A DNA stretch of 64,000 bases. Source: PoT sp049331405. GTDB taxonomy: Bacteria; Planctomycetota; Planctomycetia; Isosphaerales; Isosphaeraceae. The DNA lies in assembly GCF_049331405.1 (NCBI RefSeq), contig NZ_CP186274.1:4650001-4714000 (forward strand), read 5' to 3'. Below are positions 1 to 9,459 of the stretch, one piece after another; position 1 is the stretch's first letter; each line of letters begins with the position of its first letter. Under the pieces are notes generated by a model that saw only the letters and a list, made by a program, of their open reading frames with translations, was not told the origin of the DNA and did no database searches. Position numbers and translations under genes: made by a program.

Positions 1-726
1 CGGCGTGACCACCAGGGCCCCGTCCTTGCCCTCGACCCGGCAGGACTTCGTCGCGGACCAGCCGTCGGTCCCCTCCTCGAACCCCCACTCCTTGATCAAG
101 AACCCCTCCTGCCACTTCGACGCGGGCCGCCCCGGCCGTCCGGCCCAGCCCGCCAGGTCGAACCAGAGCATCGCCTCCCGCGCCCCCGCGTCGCGGCTGA
201 AGAGCTGGACGATCCGATACTCGAGCCCGAGTCCGCTCAGGCGGGGCGTCATCGGCCTCCCGTCGTACATCGACAGCTCGAGCCATCGCTTGCCGATCTC
301 ATCCCGGGGCCCGCCCGGCACCGGTCGCGAATTGGGGCTCTGCACATCCAGCGTCGCCTCCGCCCCGGCCTCGTTGAAGACCTTCACCAGGTACGTCCTC
401 CAGCCGTGCTCCACCAGGACCGGCCGGCCGCCGCGGGCGACCGCGTGCACGCCCCCGTCTTTCCGGACGGTGACGGCCGCCAGGCAGAGCGGATCGAGCG
501 CCTCCTGGACGGCCTTGCTCATCGCCCTATCGTCGCCGCCCGCCTCGATCGCTCTCAGGGCCTGCGGCCCCAGGGGGCTGCCGACGGACTCCAGCGCCTC
601 GCTCACCCTCCTCGCCTGCGCCTGCAACGGTTGCGCCTCGACCCGATCGATGACCGGCCAGGGATCCTCCGCCCCGTCGGCAGCACTCGCGATCAGAACG
701 ATCCCCAATGCGATCGGCCACCGCAT
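1..726 (-). CDS. Secreted protein, N-terminal part (gene continues past the window edge)
   Basis: The frame is open for 242 codons from an ATG at 726 to the window edge, with a close GGAGGGG ribosome site. The first residues (MRWPIALGIVLIASAADGAE) look like a signal peptide, so the product is probably exported. The body contains the stretches HGWRTYLVKVFNEAG and LSGLGLEYRIVQLFSRDAG, which resemble, from memory, the N-terminal domain of planctomycete CehA/McbA-type metallohydrolases. The metallohydrolase domain itself would lie outside the window, so that assignment is an inference. After about residue 195 the text (WGFEEGTDGWSATKSC) resembles a carbohydrate-binding-like jelly-roll segment instead. 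The upstream WD40 gene reads towards it on the same strand. The function is not established from this fragment. Confidence 0.7.
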   Translation of the reverse strand, partial: MRWPIALGIVLIASAADGAEDPWPVIDRVEAQPLQAQARRVSEALESVGSPLGPQALRAIEAGGDDRAMSKAVQEALDPLCLAAVTVRKDGGVHAVARGGRPVLVEHGWRTYLVKVFNEAGAEATLDVQSPNSRPVPGGPRDEIGKRWLELSMYDGRPMTPRLSGLGLEYRIVQLFSRDAGAREAMLWFDLAGWAGRPGRPASKWQEGFLIKEWGFEEGTDGWSATKSCRVEGKDGALVVTP

Positions 727-1947
727 CACACCCCTCCGTTCGATTCGAGCGGTCATTCGTCTTCCCTCTCTCGGCATCTCGGCGGGCTAGTGCCGCTGGC
801 ACATCGAGTAGACAACCTACCGCGCCGGGGTCGGGACGTGAATGCGCGGGGCGATGCGTGGTCAGCTCTTCGGGCGCAGGCGGTGAAGGTCGGGGGCATT
901 CCCAGATCCTGAGGGTGCGATCATCGCCGGCGGTCGCCAGCGACCTGCCATCGGGCGAGAAGGCTAGGGCGCTCAGCCATGCCCTGGGGCCTTCCAGGAC
1001 GCCGACCACGCCCCAAGAGCCGGAATCCCAGAGGTAGACCCTGCCGGCCCCCGTCGCCGCGGCCAGCAACGAGCCGTCGGGCGAGAACGCGAGCGTGGGG
1101 ACCCCGCCTGCGTGGCCCGGCAATGTCGCCAGCAACCGTCCCGTATCCGCGTCCCACACGCGCACGGCCTCGGACGCATCGCCGCCCGTCGCCAGGGCCC
1201 CGGCCCGGGGCGAGAAGGCCAGGCCGCTGACCAGCGTCGGCTGGGCCCGGAACGAGCAGAGACGCCCCAACCCCCCGGCGTCCCGCAGCGTGACCGTCCC
1301 GTCGAGCCCTCCCACAGCGACCGAACCCCCGCCCGGGGCATATGCGAGGGCACCGATGAACTGGCCGGCGTGCGCTCGGGCCCGGATCATGCCATCGCCC
1401 ACATCCCACAGCGCGAGCCCGCCGTCGAGGCCGGCCAGGGCCAGCGTCCGGCCGTCGGGGGCGAACGCGAGCCGGTGGAATCGGCCCCCTCGATCGCGAT
1501 CCGGCCGGCCATCTCCCCGCCCTCGGCGTCCCAGAGGCCGATGCTCGATCCCGATCCGGTCGCCGCCAGCGTCCGGCCGTCCGGCGAGATCGCGACGCGG
1601 GGATGCCAGCTCCAGGCGGCCGAGGAGCTCACGCGGCACGTCGCGAGATCCCATCTCATCACCCGGCTCTCTCGAGACGCCAGGAAGAGGCCCTCCCCGT
1701 CGGGGGCGTATGCCAGCGATGCGATCGCCACGTCGAGGGGATAGGCCCTGTGCCCCTTGGTTGCTCGCGATTCGCCTCCGCGACCCGACACCTCCCCTCC
1801 GAAGTCGAGCACGAGCCACCCCATCAGGGCCAGCAGCCCCGTCGCCAGGGACTGCGTCATCCAGGTGCGGGCGCGCTCCCGCGACCGTGCCGGGATGCGA
1901 CAGGAATCATGTTCATGATTGTCAGCGATGGAACATCGCGTGGCCAT
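527..1947 (-). pseudogene. Membrane-anchored WD40-repeat protein, frameshifted
   Basis: The best start is ATG 1947, five bases after GGAGG. An N-terminal membrane segment (SLATGLLALMGWLVLDFG) is followed by WD40 repeats with recurring LAFSPDG and LWD blades, ending near position 845. The reading frame changes once near 1477, inside GAGGGGGCC: the first repeats are in one frame and the remaining blades in another, so one base is missing or added. After the last blade the frame runs on, without WD40 features, into the next gene as far as 527. A TAG in a neighbouring frame near 823 is a more natural end, which suggests a second indel. The protein is probably a periplasm- or cytoplasm-facing propeller scaffold like those on planctomycete kinases, but it has no kinase domain. 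It could be a real pseudogene or a sequence-error victim. Confidence 0.65.
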
Positions 1948-2276
1948 CGAATCCTCCCTCAAGGATCACCTCCGCGCGGCAAATCAGGCCTGCCCCTCGC
2001 CACGCGGGAACGGTATCGGGATCGGCAGGGCCTCCCCCGAGCCGGCCCCTCTTCGCCGGGGCGGGATGACGCGCGGGCGTCGGTCTCTTGCCAGATCAAG
2101 CGGATCATCCGGCCGATCGGCGGGCACGAACCCCATGTCGATCGCGCTCGCCTGGCCGATCTGGGGCGCGGGCGGGAAATGGCTCCCGGCGGCCCGGCCA
2201 TCAGACCGGGCCCTGGTGAGAGTGCCGGCACGAACGCCTGGTGACGCCAGGAGTCGTGACGTCGCCCCTTCGAAAA

Positions 2277-4603
2277 TTAGTCCTCGGCCGGCGTGGATCG
2301 GGCCGAAGAATCGGGCGAGGCCTCGGCTCGCCCGATGGCCGGCCCGCCCAGGTATTTCAAAGCCGAAGAGCCCTCGACCGTGTAGTCGAGCTTCCCGTCG
2401 ACGGCGACCGTCGCCGAGGAGCCGAGCTCGATGCGGACGTCGGCGGAACGCAGCCCGAGGCGACCGAGCTCGAGGACGCTCGACGCGGTGGCCCTGAGCT
2501 TGGCATCTCGCGTCGAGCCGGCGAGCCGCACCCGGCTCTCGTGCGATGCCTCGATGGCGACCTCATCCGCCTCGATATCGCCAATCAGCGTGCTGCACGC
2601 CGCGAGCCTGGCCTCGAGCCGTCTCGCAGAACGGAGGCTGAGCGACGCGGAAGAGTTGTGCTCCAGATCGACCCGGGCACCTCCGCCGCCGAGGGCGAGG
2701 CCTCCGAGCTCGAGATGGCCCGAGGCCCTGGCGATGAGTCGGGCCTCCTTCGCCGAGCCCCGGAGCGAGACCCGACCGCCATGCTCGACGCGGCAGATGA
2801 ACAGGTCGGCGTCCAGTGTGCCCTCGAGCGTGCCCTCGGCGACCACCTCGGCCTCGAATCGCCCCAACCGCCCGAATCCGTCGAGCGAGGCGCGGGCCCC
2901 CTCCCCGAGGCGGATGCCCTCCAGCGAGGGCAGGGTCACGGCCAATCCGAGGGAATTTTTGCGGAGCCTGTAGCTCAGGCCTCCCTCGAGGGCGATCGTG
3001 AGGCGGCGACCCTGCCTGCGTGCCACGATGTGCCCGAGCACGTTGTCGTCGGCCGTGATCGAGACCCCGAAGGCGTCGGAATGCCGCACCTCGAGCTTGA
3101 ACGGCTGCGTCACCTCGATCGCCGCGAAGTCCGCGAGGTCGAGCGACTTCGCGGCCGCCGTCCCCGAGCCCACGATGTCCGCGCCCTCGCGCCCCGCCGG
3201 GGCCGTCCGCGATGATGACCCGTGGGCCGCCGGAGACCGACGGAGAGCGAGGCGATGGGCCTCCCCCTTCGGCGGGCCCCGGCGGGATGCACGCGGGCGG
3301 CCATGCCTTTGCGACGGCCAGGGCGATCCCGATGCCCGCGAGGACGCAGAAGGCGAGGCCGGCCGCCCGGATTCCCCCCGCCGCGGAGAGCGAACGACCC
3401 GCCCGAGGGGGCCCGGTGCCGCGGCGGGATCCCGCCCTGCAAGTCGGCGAGGAGGCTCCCGAGCAGGTCGGACACCTCGGCGGCGGATTGATATCGGTCG
3501 GCCGGCTCCTTGGCGTGGAGCTTCTCGACGACGGCGGCCAGCCAACCCGGCACCTCGGGGTCGATCTCGCGGAGTGCCCTGGCATGCTCATCGCTCACGC
3601 GTCGCAGGACCGCGAGCGGGGACTCCCCCAGGAATGGGGGCCGCCCGGCGGCCATCGCATAGAGGACGCTCCCCAGGCTGAACAGGTCGGACCTCGCATC
3701 GATCGGCCCGCCCCTCGCCTGCTCCGGAGACATGTATTGCGGCGTCCCGGTCACCACGCCACTCTGGGTCAGGCTCGCGTCGTCCGTGGCGCGTGCGAGC
3801 CCGAAGTCGGTGAGCTTGACCCGCTCCATGCCATCCTCGAGGAGGATGTTGGAGGGCTTGACGTCGCGGTGGACCAGGCCCTGCGCGTGGGCCGCCGCCA
3901 GCCCGGCCGCGGCCTGCATGCCGATCCTCAGGATCTCCTTCGCCGCCAGCGGTCCGTCGCGGTCGATCCGCTCCTGGAGCGAGCCCCCGGCGACGTAGGG
4001 CATGACCAGGTAGGGCAGCCCGCTCCGGTCGTCGACGGAGACCGCGTGGATCGCCGTGACGTGCTCGTGGACCACGGCCGCGGCGGCCCTGGCCTCGCGG
4101 TCGAAGCGGCGCCGGGCGGCGGCGCCGGTGGCGAGCTGGGGCGCGAGGACCTTGATCGCCACGGCCCGGTCGAGGACCTCGTCGAACGCCCGCAGCACGA
4201 CGCCCATGCCCCCGCGGCCGAGGACCTCGTCGACCCTGAAGTGACCGAGGCGACCGAGGCAGCCCGGATCCTCCGAGGGGGCGAGGAAGCCGAGCGCCTC
4301 GTCCCCCGGCTTCCCGGCGGCGCGCCGCATCCCGCGGCAGGCCCTCTTCTCCTGCTCGCAGCCCCCGCGGCGGTCCGTCGCCGACGGCCCCACCGCGTCG
4401 TCGAGGCGACGCAACGCGCCCCACCACGGGGCCTCGGCGGCCAGCTCGTCGAGGCGACGCTGGCATGCCCGGCATGCGTCGAGGTGGGCGACCAAGGCCG
4501 GCTCGTCCGCGCCCGGCAGGCGGCCCTCGAGCAGGAGTGCAAGCCGGGCCGTGTCGCATCGGTCGGCTCGTACGTTCATAAAGCGATTCCGCTCGTCGTT
4601 CAT
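2277..4603 (-). pseudogene. Serine/threonine protein kinase with C-terminal DUF2807 domain, split over three frames
   Basis: It starts at ATG 4603, overlapping the sigma-factor stop by ATGA. An N-terminal zinc-finger-like anti-sigma segment (HLDACRACQRRLDEL) is followed by a Hanks-type kinase: glycine loop LGRGGMGVVLRA, VAIK lysine, HRDVKPSNIL, DFG and GTPQYMSPEQ. The frame changes near 3407, in GGGCCCCC, into a segment with the membrane span GLAFCVLAGIGIALAVAKAW. It changes again near 3197 into a DUF2807 (head-GIN, beta-helix) domain that runs to the TAG at 2277. Joined, the product would be about 775 residues: cytoplasmic kinase, one membrane span and an external beta-solenoid. Two indels in homopolymers break it. 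All domains look otherwise intact, so a consensus error is as likely as inactivation. It pairs with the upstream ECF sigma factor. Confidence 0.8.
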
Positions 4604-5199
4604 CGCTCGCCCTCGGCTTGCCCGATCTTCTGACGGAGACGGGCCATGATGCGGCTCTTGTATTGATAGACGGTCCCGACCGTCACGTTCAGCTCCCGCG
4701 CGACCACCCCCGCCGACTTGCCCTCGACCCCGGCGGCCCAGAAGACCTGCCAGGCTAACGCGGTGAATTCGCCGCGGACCTGCTCGGCCGCCCAGGCGAG
4801 CACTCGGCTCCGATATTCGTCGTCGAAGGCGGCCGAGTCCCCGCCGGAGGGGGCCGGGTGGGACTCGAGGAGGATCCGGAGCCCGGTATCGCCGGAGCCC
4901 GATGCCAGCGACTTCTGCCGGGTCATCAGGTTGATCATCAGGTTGCGGGCGATCCTGAAGAGCCAGCCCCGGAACGAGCCCCGCGCCGGATCGGGATCCC
5001 ACCCGTCGATCGCTCCGGCCACGGTGCGGAGGACCTCCTGGACCAGGTCATCGGCGTCGGCGTCCTGCAGGCCACTCCGGCGCGCGAGCCGGTGGACCAG
5101 CGGGGCGTAGATTTGCTCGAATTCGCCCCAGGCCTGCTCATCACGCGGGTCTCGCAGGCGGACCAGCAGGCTGGGTCGCGTGCTCGGCATCTCGTCCAT
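4600..5199 (-). CDS. ECF-type RNA polymerase sigma factor
   Basis: The 199-residue product has sigma region 2 (DADDLVQEVLRTVAGAI and GSFRGWLFRIARNLMINLM) and region 4 (FWAAGVEGKSAGVVARELNVTVGTVYQYKSRIMARLRQK). It would bind core RNA polymerase and direct it to a small regulon. The start at ATG 5199 follows AGGAGGGATGGG. Its stop overlaps the kinase start by four bases (ATGA), so the two are translationally coupled. In planctomycetes this arrangement usually means the kinase, with its N-terminal zinc-finger-like segment, controls the sigma factor; that link is inferred from neighbourhood. Confidence 0.9.
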   Translation of the reverse strand: MDEMPSTRPSLLVRLRDPRDEQAWGEFEQIYAPLVHRLARRSGLQDADADDLVQEVLRTVAGAIDGWDPDPARGSFRGWLFRIARNLMINLMTRQKSLASGSGDTGLRILLESHPAPSGGDSAAFDDEYRSRVLAWAAEQVRGEFTALAWQVFWAAGVEGKSAGVVARELNVTVGTVYQYKSRIMARLRQKIGQAEGER

Positions 5200-6204
5200 C
5201 CCATCCCTCCTGCCCGGTTACACACATCCCGGCCGGGGATCTGAATGGCTTTTTGCGCCGCTTCACCGAATTCGCCTCGATTCCGATGGCGATCCTTTGG
5301 GGGCATACCGTTGATCCGAGCCGGCACCCATCGTCGAGTGCACACGACGCGGGCGCTCGCGCGTCACGCTTGGGTGTGACGCGCGAGCGCCGCGACGAGC
5401 CGATCTCTCGCCCATCGGGGTTCCGGGGCGTCGTGCGGGAGCCATATCCTCGACGTGGAGCACATGGCCAAGTCGATGCCGATTGGGAGGTTACGGCGAG
5501 CCGGACCGCGTCGGGGTCGAGGGCATCACAAGAGCGACACGCCCCGTCACGCATCACGCGTGACGCGTCACGTTGCGAGCGCGTCGCGTCACGCCGTCAC
5601 GCGCTCGGGTGTGACGGTGGAAGCGTGACGAGGCCCGTTCGACATTGCTGAAAACGTATTGTCAACATGAGGCACGGGGATGAGGGTCCGCACCTCGGAT
5701 TGAGAGGTTTCTCAAATTGATATGCCTCAGTCGGGCCTCCGCGGCCTGGCAAGTCCGGCTTCCGTCAAAATTCCCAGTTCCTCAACTCATTGCCGCACAG
5801 TGCCTTGGATAAAGAGAGTGACCAATCCACCTCGCCCCGATGCCGTACGGCTCACTCTAGCCGCCTCGGTCGGCCCGCTTGGCATTCCCTTCGCCTTACA
5901 TCCTCACAACGACTCGCGAGGATGCGAGGCGTCGCCGGAGGGGGTCTGGCCGACGACGATGACCGTCGCCGGTCTGAAGTAGACCGTGGCGCGATTCGGC
6001 GGACCATGCAGCGTCCGTCGGCGTCCGTCCCGGTTTGCTCGACCCGCTGCCGGATTCGCAGGCGAGTCCCGGGCGATGCACGCCCCCGCCGATGTCGGCG
6101 GTCCCCACGATGGAGTGGGAAGGCTTGACACGGCGAGGACGGGGGGGCCCCGGGGTCTTTATCGCATCCCCAGCACGGATGAAGGGGCTCGGAGGAATCC
6201 GCCA
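5200..6204. other. Gene-free region with GC-rich palindromes
   Basis: No convincing coding frame is visible in either direction. The stretch holds a 16-bp perfect inverted repeat at 5352-5391 and a cluster of GTCACGC/GCGTGAC words at about 5540-5640. The rest has no recognisable motif. The sigma-factor promoter (minus strand) should lie at its left edge and that of the receiver gene at its right edge. Confidence 0.5.
5352..5391. repeat. 16-bp perfect inverted repeat (REP-like)
   Basis: The arms GGCGCTCGCGCGTCAC (5352-5367) and its exact complement (5376-5391) flank an 8-base loop. The same GCGTCAC/GTGACGC words recur at 5540-5640 and at 59.4-59.7 kb, so this looks like a member of a dispersed palindrome family. 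There is no T run, so it is not a typical intrinsic terminator. Confidence 0.7.
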
Positions 6205-6624
6205 TTGAGACACCTTAGGATCTATATAGCCGACGATCACGCCGTCATCCGCGATGGGGTGCGGCATCTCATCGACTCCGAGCCCGACATGGCCGTCGTC
6301 GGCGAGGCGTCCAACGGCGAGGGGGCCGTCGAGGGCGTTGGCCGGCTCTCCCCCCACGTCGTGGTGATGGACGTCTCCATGCCCGGGATCGGCGGGATCG
6401 AGGCGACGCGTCGGATCTTCCACTCACGCCCGTGGATCCGCGTCATCGCGCTGACCACTCACGAGGGAGCTGGGTATCGTCGGGCCATGTTCGAGGCGGG
6501 GGCTTGCGGCTACGTGCTCAAGCGTGCGGCCCCCGAATACTTGATCGAGGCGATCCGTAAGGTGGCGTCCGGAGAGGCGTTCATCGCACCCGGGGCCGAC
6601 GACGGGCTGGAGTCCTCCCGCTGA
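6205..6624 (+). CDS. Receiver-domain response regulator without output domain
   Basis: A TTG start at 6205 follows GGAGG by eight bases and leads straight into the receiver fold. Visible residues are the acidic pair in IADDHAVIRDG, the phosphoacceptor aspartate in VVMDVSMPG, the threonine in IALTTHEG and the lysine in GYVLKRA. It matches NarL/FixJ-type receivers, but the protein stops after GEAFIAP, at about 139 residues, with no LuxR helix-turn-helix. No such domain is seen in the other frames downstream either. It may be a single-domain phospho-relay protein or a regulator that lost its DNA-binding half. No histidine kinase is adjacent. Confidence 0.8.
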   Translation: MRHLRIYIADDHAVIRDGVRHLIDSEPDMAVVGEASNGEGAVEGVGRLSPHVVVMDVSMPGIGGIEATRRIFHSRPWIRVIALTTHEGAGYRRAMFEAGACGYVLKRAAPEYLIEAIRKVASGEAFIAPGADDGLESSR

Positions 6625-6901
6625 ACGTCACTGGGCGAATCAGGACGCCGATCTCCGCGGACCTCGGGAGCGACGACGGATGGGTTGGCATCCGGAAATG
6701 TATCGCGCGGCGCGAGGCCTTAGACCCATTCGAAAGGAGGTCAGGGCATGGGCCTCATCGCATCGATGCCCCGCGAGGGGGGATCGATGGCTTGTCCTCT
6801 CCCCCCGATCGCCCGCTCCCGGTTGCTCCCCTCGTAAGTCGATGGATTGTCGCCGGATCCGGGCATCGGTCAACGAGGGAAAGGAGGGCTGGGATGGGAT
6901 A

Positions 6902-6909
6902 ATATCGAA
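6902..6909. repeat. Target-site duplication, left copy (ATATCGAA)
   Basis: ATATCGAA immediately precedes the left end of the IS1595-type element, and the identical octamer sits at 7970-7977 after its right end. Eight base pairs is the usual duplication size for this family, which fixes the element boundaries. Confidence 0.9.
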
Positions 6910-7969
6910 GGCTCAAGGCGGATTCCGGGGTGATGAGGAATTCGACGTTCTGCTCTGCTAGGATCGAGGGCCTTGCACGTCCCTGACCGCCGTCGCGATC
7001 GGCACCGCGAGCCCCCATCATGGTGAACATTCAGGACCTCTTCGACGACGCCAAGTGCTTCCAGACCGTCCGCGATATGCGGTGGCCAGATGGCGTCGCC
7101 TGCCCTTCCTGCGAATCGGCCGCGGTCGTCAAGAACGGCCGCGATGACACACAGCCCGAGCGCCAGCGATACGAATGCCATGGCTGCGGGAGGCGCTTCG
7201 ACGACCTGACCGGCACCGTCTTCGCGGGCCATCACCAGCCGTTGAGGGCCTGGATCGCCTGCTTATATCTCATGGGGCTGAACCTCTCGGGATTGCAGGT
7301 CGCCCGCGAGCTCGGCATCGATAAGTCCGACGCCCGCGAGATGATCACGACCCTCCGCCGCGGGATCGTCGCCCGGACGCCGCCCGAGCCGCTCTCCGGC
7401 GAGGTCGAATGCGACGAGGTCTATGTCGTGGCCGGGCACAAGGGCCATCCCGAGGCGGTCAAAAAAAAGGGCGAGCCGGCCGACGGCGACGCCTGAGAGG
7501 GGGCCCGGGCCGGGGGACGCTCGAGAAGGAGAAGCCTCCGATCTTCGGCATGCTGCAGCGCGGCGGGCGGGTCGTGATCCGGATGCTGGCGAACGTCCAG
7601 TAGGCCACTATCCGACCCTTGATCGAGGCGACGATCGCCCCGGGGACGCTGATCCACACCGACGAGTACGACATCGACTGCCGGCTGGAGGAGTGGGGAT
7701 ATCGGCATAAGACGGTGTGTCACGGGAGAGGTGAATATGCCCGGGACGAGGACGGCGACGGCTTCCATGAGGTCCACGTGAACACGATGGAAGGCTTCTG
7801 GTCGCTCCTGCGGAGTTGGCTCCGCCCGCACCGCGGCATCCCGCAGGAATCGCTGCCGCTCTACCTCGCATTCTTCCAGTTCGTCCACAACGCCCGGGCC
7901 CGCGGGCGGGCACTCCTCGGCGCACTCATCGCTCAATTGCTCGCACCACCCTGGAATCCATCTTGAGCC
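6910..7969 (+). mobile_element. IS1595-family insertion sequence (1060 bp)
   Basis: Terminal inverted repeats are visible: GGCTCAAGGCGGATTCC at 6910 and, on the other strand, GGCTCAAGATGGATTCC at 7969, agreeing at 20 of 24 terminal positions. The element is flanked by perfect 8-bp duplications (ATATCGAA) and carries one transposase gene that fills most of its length. The intact duplication suggests a recent insertion. It landed in the 3' end of the small minus-strand gene starting at 8243. Confidence 0.9.
7020..7966 (+). pseudogene. IS1595-family transposase (ISXO2-like), with -1 frame change and in-frame TAG
   Basis: The N-terminal part has the family zinc ribbon (CPSC...CHGCGRRF) followed by LSGLQVARELGI and the first DDE aspartate in GEVECDEVYVVAGHKGH. 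At 7441-7456 an A8 run reads AAA AAA AAG in frame, and the matching continuation (GTLEKEKPPIFGMLQRGG) is in the -1 frame. That is exactly the geometry of an A AAA AAG slippery site. The second DDE part (LIHTDEYDI) and the HVNTMEGFWSLLRSWLRPHRG signature follow in that same frame. One TAG at 7601-7603 interrupts it where relatives, from memory, have glutamine (CAG). The frame change could be programmed or an indel; the TAG would inactivate the enzyme unless it is an error. Confidence 0.85.
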
Positions 7970-8243
7970 ATATCGAATTGCGGCATGAGCCGCGATGCAA
8001 GGGCGTGCCGCCAGGCTCAGCAACGGGTGCGGGGCACCCTAGGATCGCACGCAGTGCCTCGGCCGGATAGCGTTCGACACACAGGGTGCCGAATTCGTCA
8101 TGGACTTCGACCTCGGCCCATTCCCAACGCCTCGGGGAGTTTCCCGAGAACATTAGGGCGAGAGCCTCCAGGCTCGCCACCTTGCATTCCTTGACGTCGA
8201 GTCGTCCATCTTCGTCGTGGCCATACAACAACACATCAACCAT
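7926..8243 (-). CDS. Small hypothetical protein with 3' end replaced by IS1595 insertion
   Basis: ATG 8243 is preceded by GGGAGG at good spacing. The sequence (MVDVLLYGHDEDGRLDVKE...) is acidic and soluble with no recognised domain. Its coding frame runs into the right end of the IS element, so the last 13 or so residues are IS-derived. Joining the flanks across the duplicated octamer restores an ancestral frame that would have ended ten codons after the insertion point, at a TGA now at 6870-6872. The insertion therefore altered only the extreme C-terminus and the protein may still work. Confidence 0.6.
   Translation of the reverse strand: MVDVLLYGHDEDGRLDVKECKVASLEALALMFSGNSPRRWEWAEVEVHDEFGTLCVERYPAEALRAILGCPAPVAEPGGTPLHRGSCRNSIWLKMDSRVVRAIER
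7970..7977. repeat. Target-site duplication, right copy (ATATCGAA)
   Basis: Identical to 6902-6909; it marks the right boundary of the IS1595-family element. Confidence 0.9.
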
Positions 8244-8336
8244 CTTCAACCTCCCTATCCTGTCCAATTGAGATCATGCCCATGCCGGGGCGGTCGGCCA
8301 TGGCCCCCGAAGTCCGGAAGGCACTCGCCGCGTGCA

Positions 8337-8801
8337 TCAACCGGCAGGGAGGCTTTCCTCGGCGGGCGTCGCCTTATGCTTCCGTGGCGACGAGGCGAAG
8401 GCTTCCCGCTCGATGACCGCGGAACAGATCGTCGAGATGTTGAGAGGCTTGCGGAGCAAGGCATGAGGCGAATGTTGATCGTCCTGCTCATACCGCTCCC
8501 GATCGCCACCCCCGGTGGTGGCGATGATCCAAGCCAAGGGACTCGTGTTCTTCACTGCCCTGAGGATCGTCTCGCCCTCCCCGTCGCAGAGCATCAGGTC
8601 AACGATGATATAGCCCGGGCCCATCTCGAGGAGCGTGAGGGCTTGCTCCAGGGTTGTCGCAGTGGCCACGGTCCACCCGCAATGGCGGAAGAGGCATTCC
8701 ATAGCCCTTCGGGTTATCGACGGCTCTTCGATGATCAGGACGATCTTAGAAGGGCCGTCCGGCTTACATCCTGGATCCCTCGCACGTGTGGCGTGCATCA
8801 T
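8337..8801 (-). CDS. Receiver-domain protein (response-regulator-like)
   Basis: The product is about 154 residues. It has a Rossmann-like receiver core: acidic pair in IVLIIEEPSITRRA, putative phosphoacceptor aspartate in YIIVDLMLCDGEG, a TT pair in WIIATTGGG, and the conserved lysine in HALLRKPLN. The usual DD pair is EE here. After the receiver only a short basic tail remains (SSPRKHKATPAEE), so there is no DNA-binding output domain. I chose the ATG at 8801, 10 bases after AAAGG; an upstream ATG at 8828 is possible. It lies 93 bases upstream of the small gene at 8243 and could share its transcript. Confidence 0.75.
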   Translation of the reverse strand: MMHATRARDPGCKPDGPSKIVLIIEEPSITRRAMECLFRHCGWTVATATTLEQALTLLEMGPGYIIVDLMLCDGEGETILRAVKNTSPLAWIIATTGGGDRERYEQDDQHSPHALLRKPLNISTICSAVIEREAFASSPRKHKATPAEESLPAG

Positions 8802-9102
8802 GGGCCTTGTACCTTTAAGGCGTACCATTGATTTGAATTCGCATCCTTGCCTCGTACATCAGCATCCACCGCAAGCTACTGCCGGTTTGATCACGGCGGT
8901 GTCCCCGCATTCATCCCTCCCCGCGGGCCCGGCGCCAGCGGCCCCGCGAGGAAGATGATTCTCCGCCCTCCTTTACCCCTCGCGGCCTCACACTCCCGTC
9001 AAGACATTCCGCGTGGCGATCAGCTAATGAATCTACGGCGGAGCCGGTCGAAACCTAATGGATCATGCCCAAAAATTTATGTAAGAACGATTCATTCGAT
9101 TC
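8802..9102. other. Intergenic stretch without recognised features
   Basis: No coding frame or strong hairpin is supported here. It should contain the promoter of the receiver gene and the decayed 5' part of the TnpB remnant. Confidence 0.4.
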
Positions 9103-9420
9103 ATGGAGGAGAAGAATTTGGCTGGATACCGCCGCAAGCTCGGCTCGAAACGCCGGGAGGAGGCGAAGAAGCGGCCCGCCCACCGCAAGTCAAAGAACCA
9201 GCGGAAGGACTTCCTCCACGAGCTCAGCACCGACCTCGTGGATCGGCATGAGGCGATCTGCATCGAGGACCTGAACGTCGAGGGCCTTGCGAGAACCAAG
9301 CTGGCCGGGTCTTTCGGCGATGCGGCGAGGGGCGAGTTCCGGCGGCAACTGGAGTTCAAGTGCGCCTGGGGCCGCCGGGCTCTCGTCGTGACCGATCGCT
9401 TCTTCCCCTCGTCGAATGTC
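9103..9420 (+). pseudogene. tnpB: TnpB (IS200/IS605 OrfB) remnant
   Basis: Only the middle of the protein survives: NQRKDFLHELSTDLVDRH, the RuvC-II glutamate in ICIEDLNVEGLARTKLA and the block DAARGEFRRQLEFKCAW...VVTDRFFPSS. This matches the RNA-guided nuclease TnpB of IS605-like transposons. The RuvC-I aspartate region, the zinc finger (CxxC pairs) and the last RuvC aspartate are missing, so it is not functional. The fragment ends about 40 bases before the kinase-WD40 stop codon on the other strand. No TnpA or hairpin ends are seen. Confidence 0.75.
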
Positions 9421-9459
9421 GATTGGGAGTCGCGTCGGCTCTGGCGAATGCAAGAAGGG

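Noticed and set aside
3212..4633. 473-codon plus-strand open frame
   Set aside because: It is antisense to the kinase domain, which has clear catalytic motifs on the minus strand.
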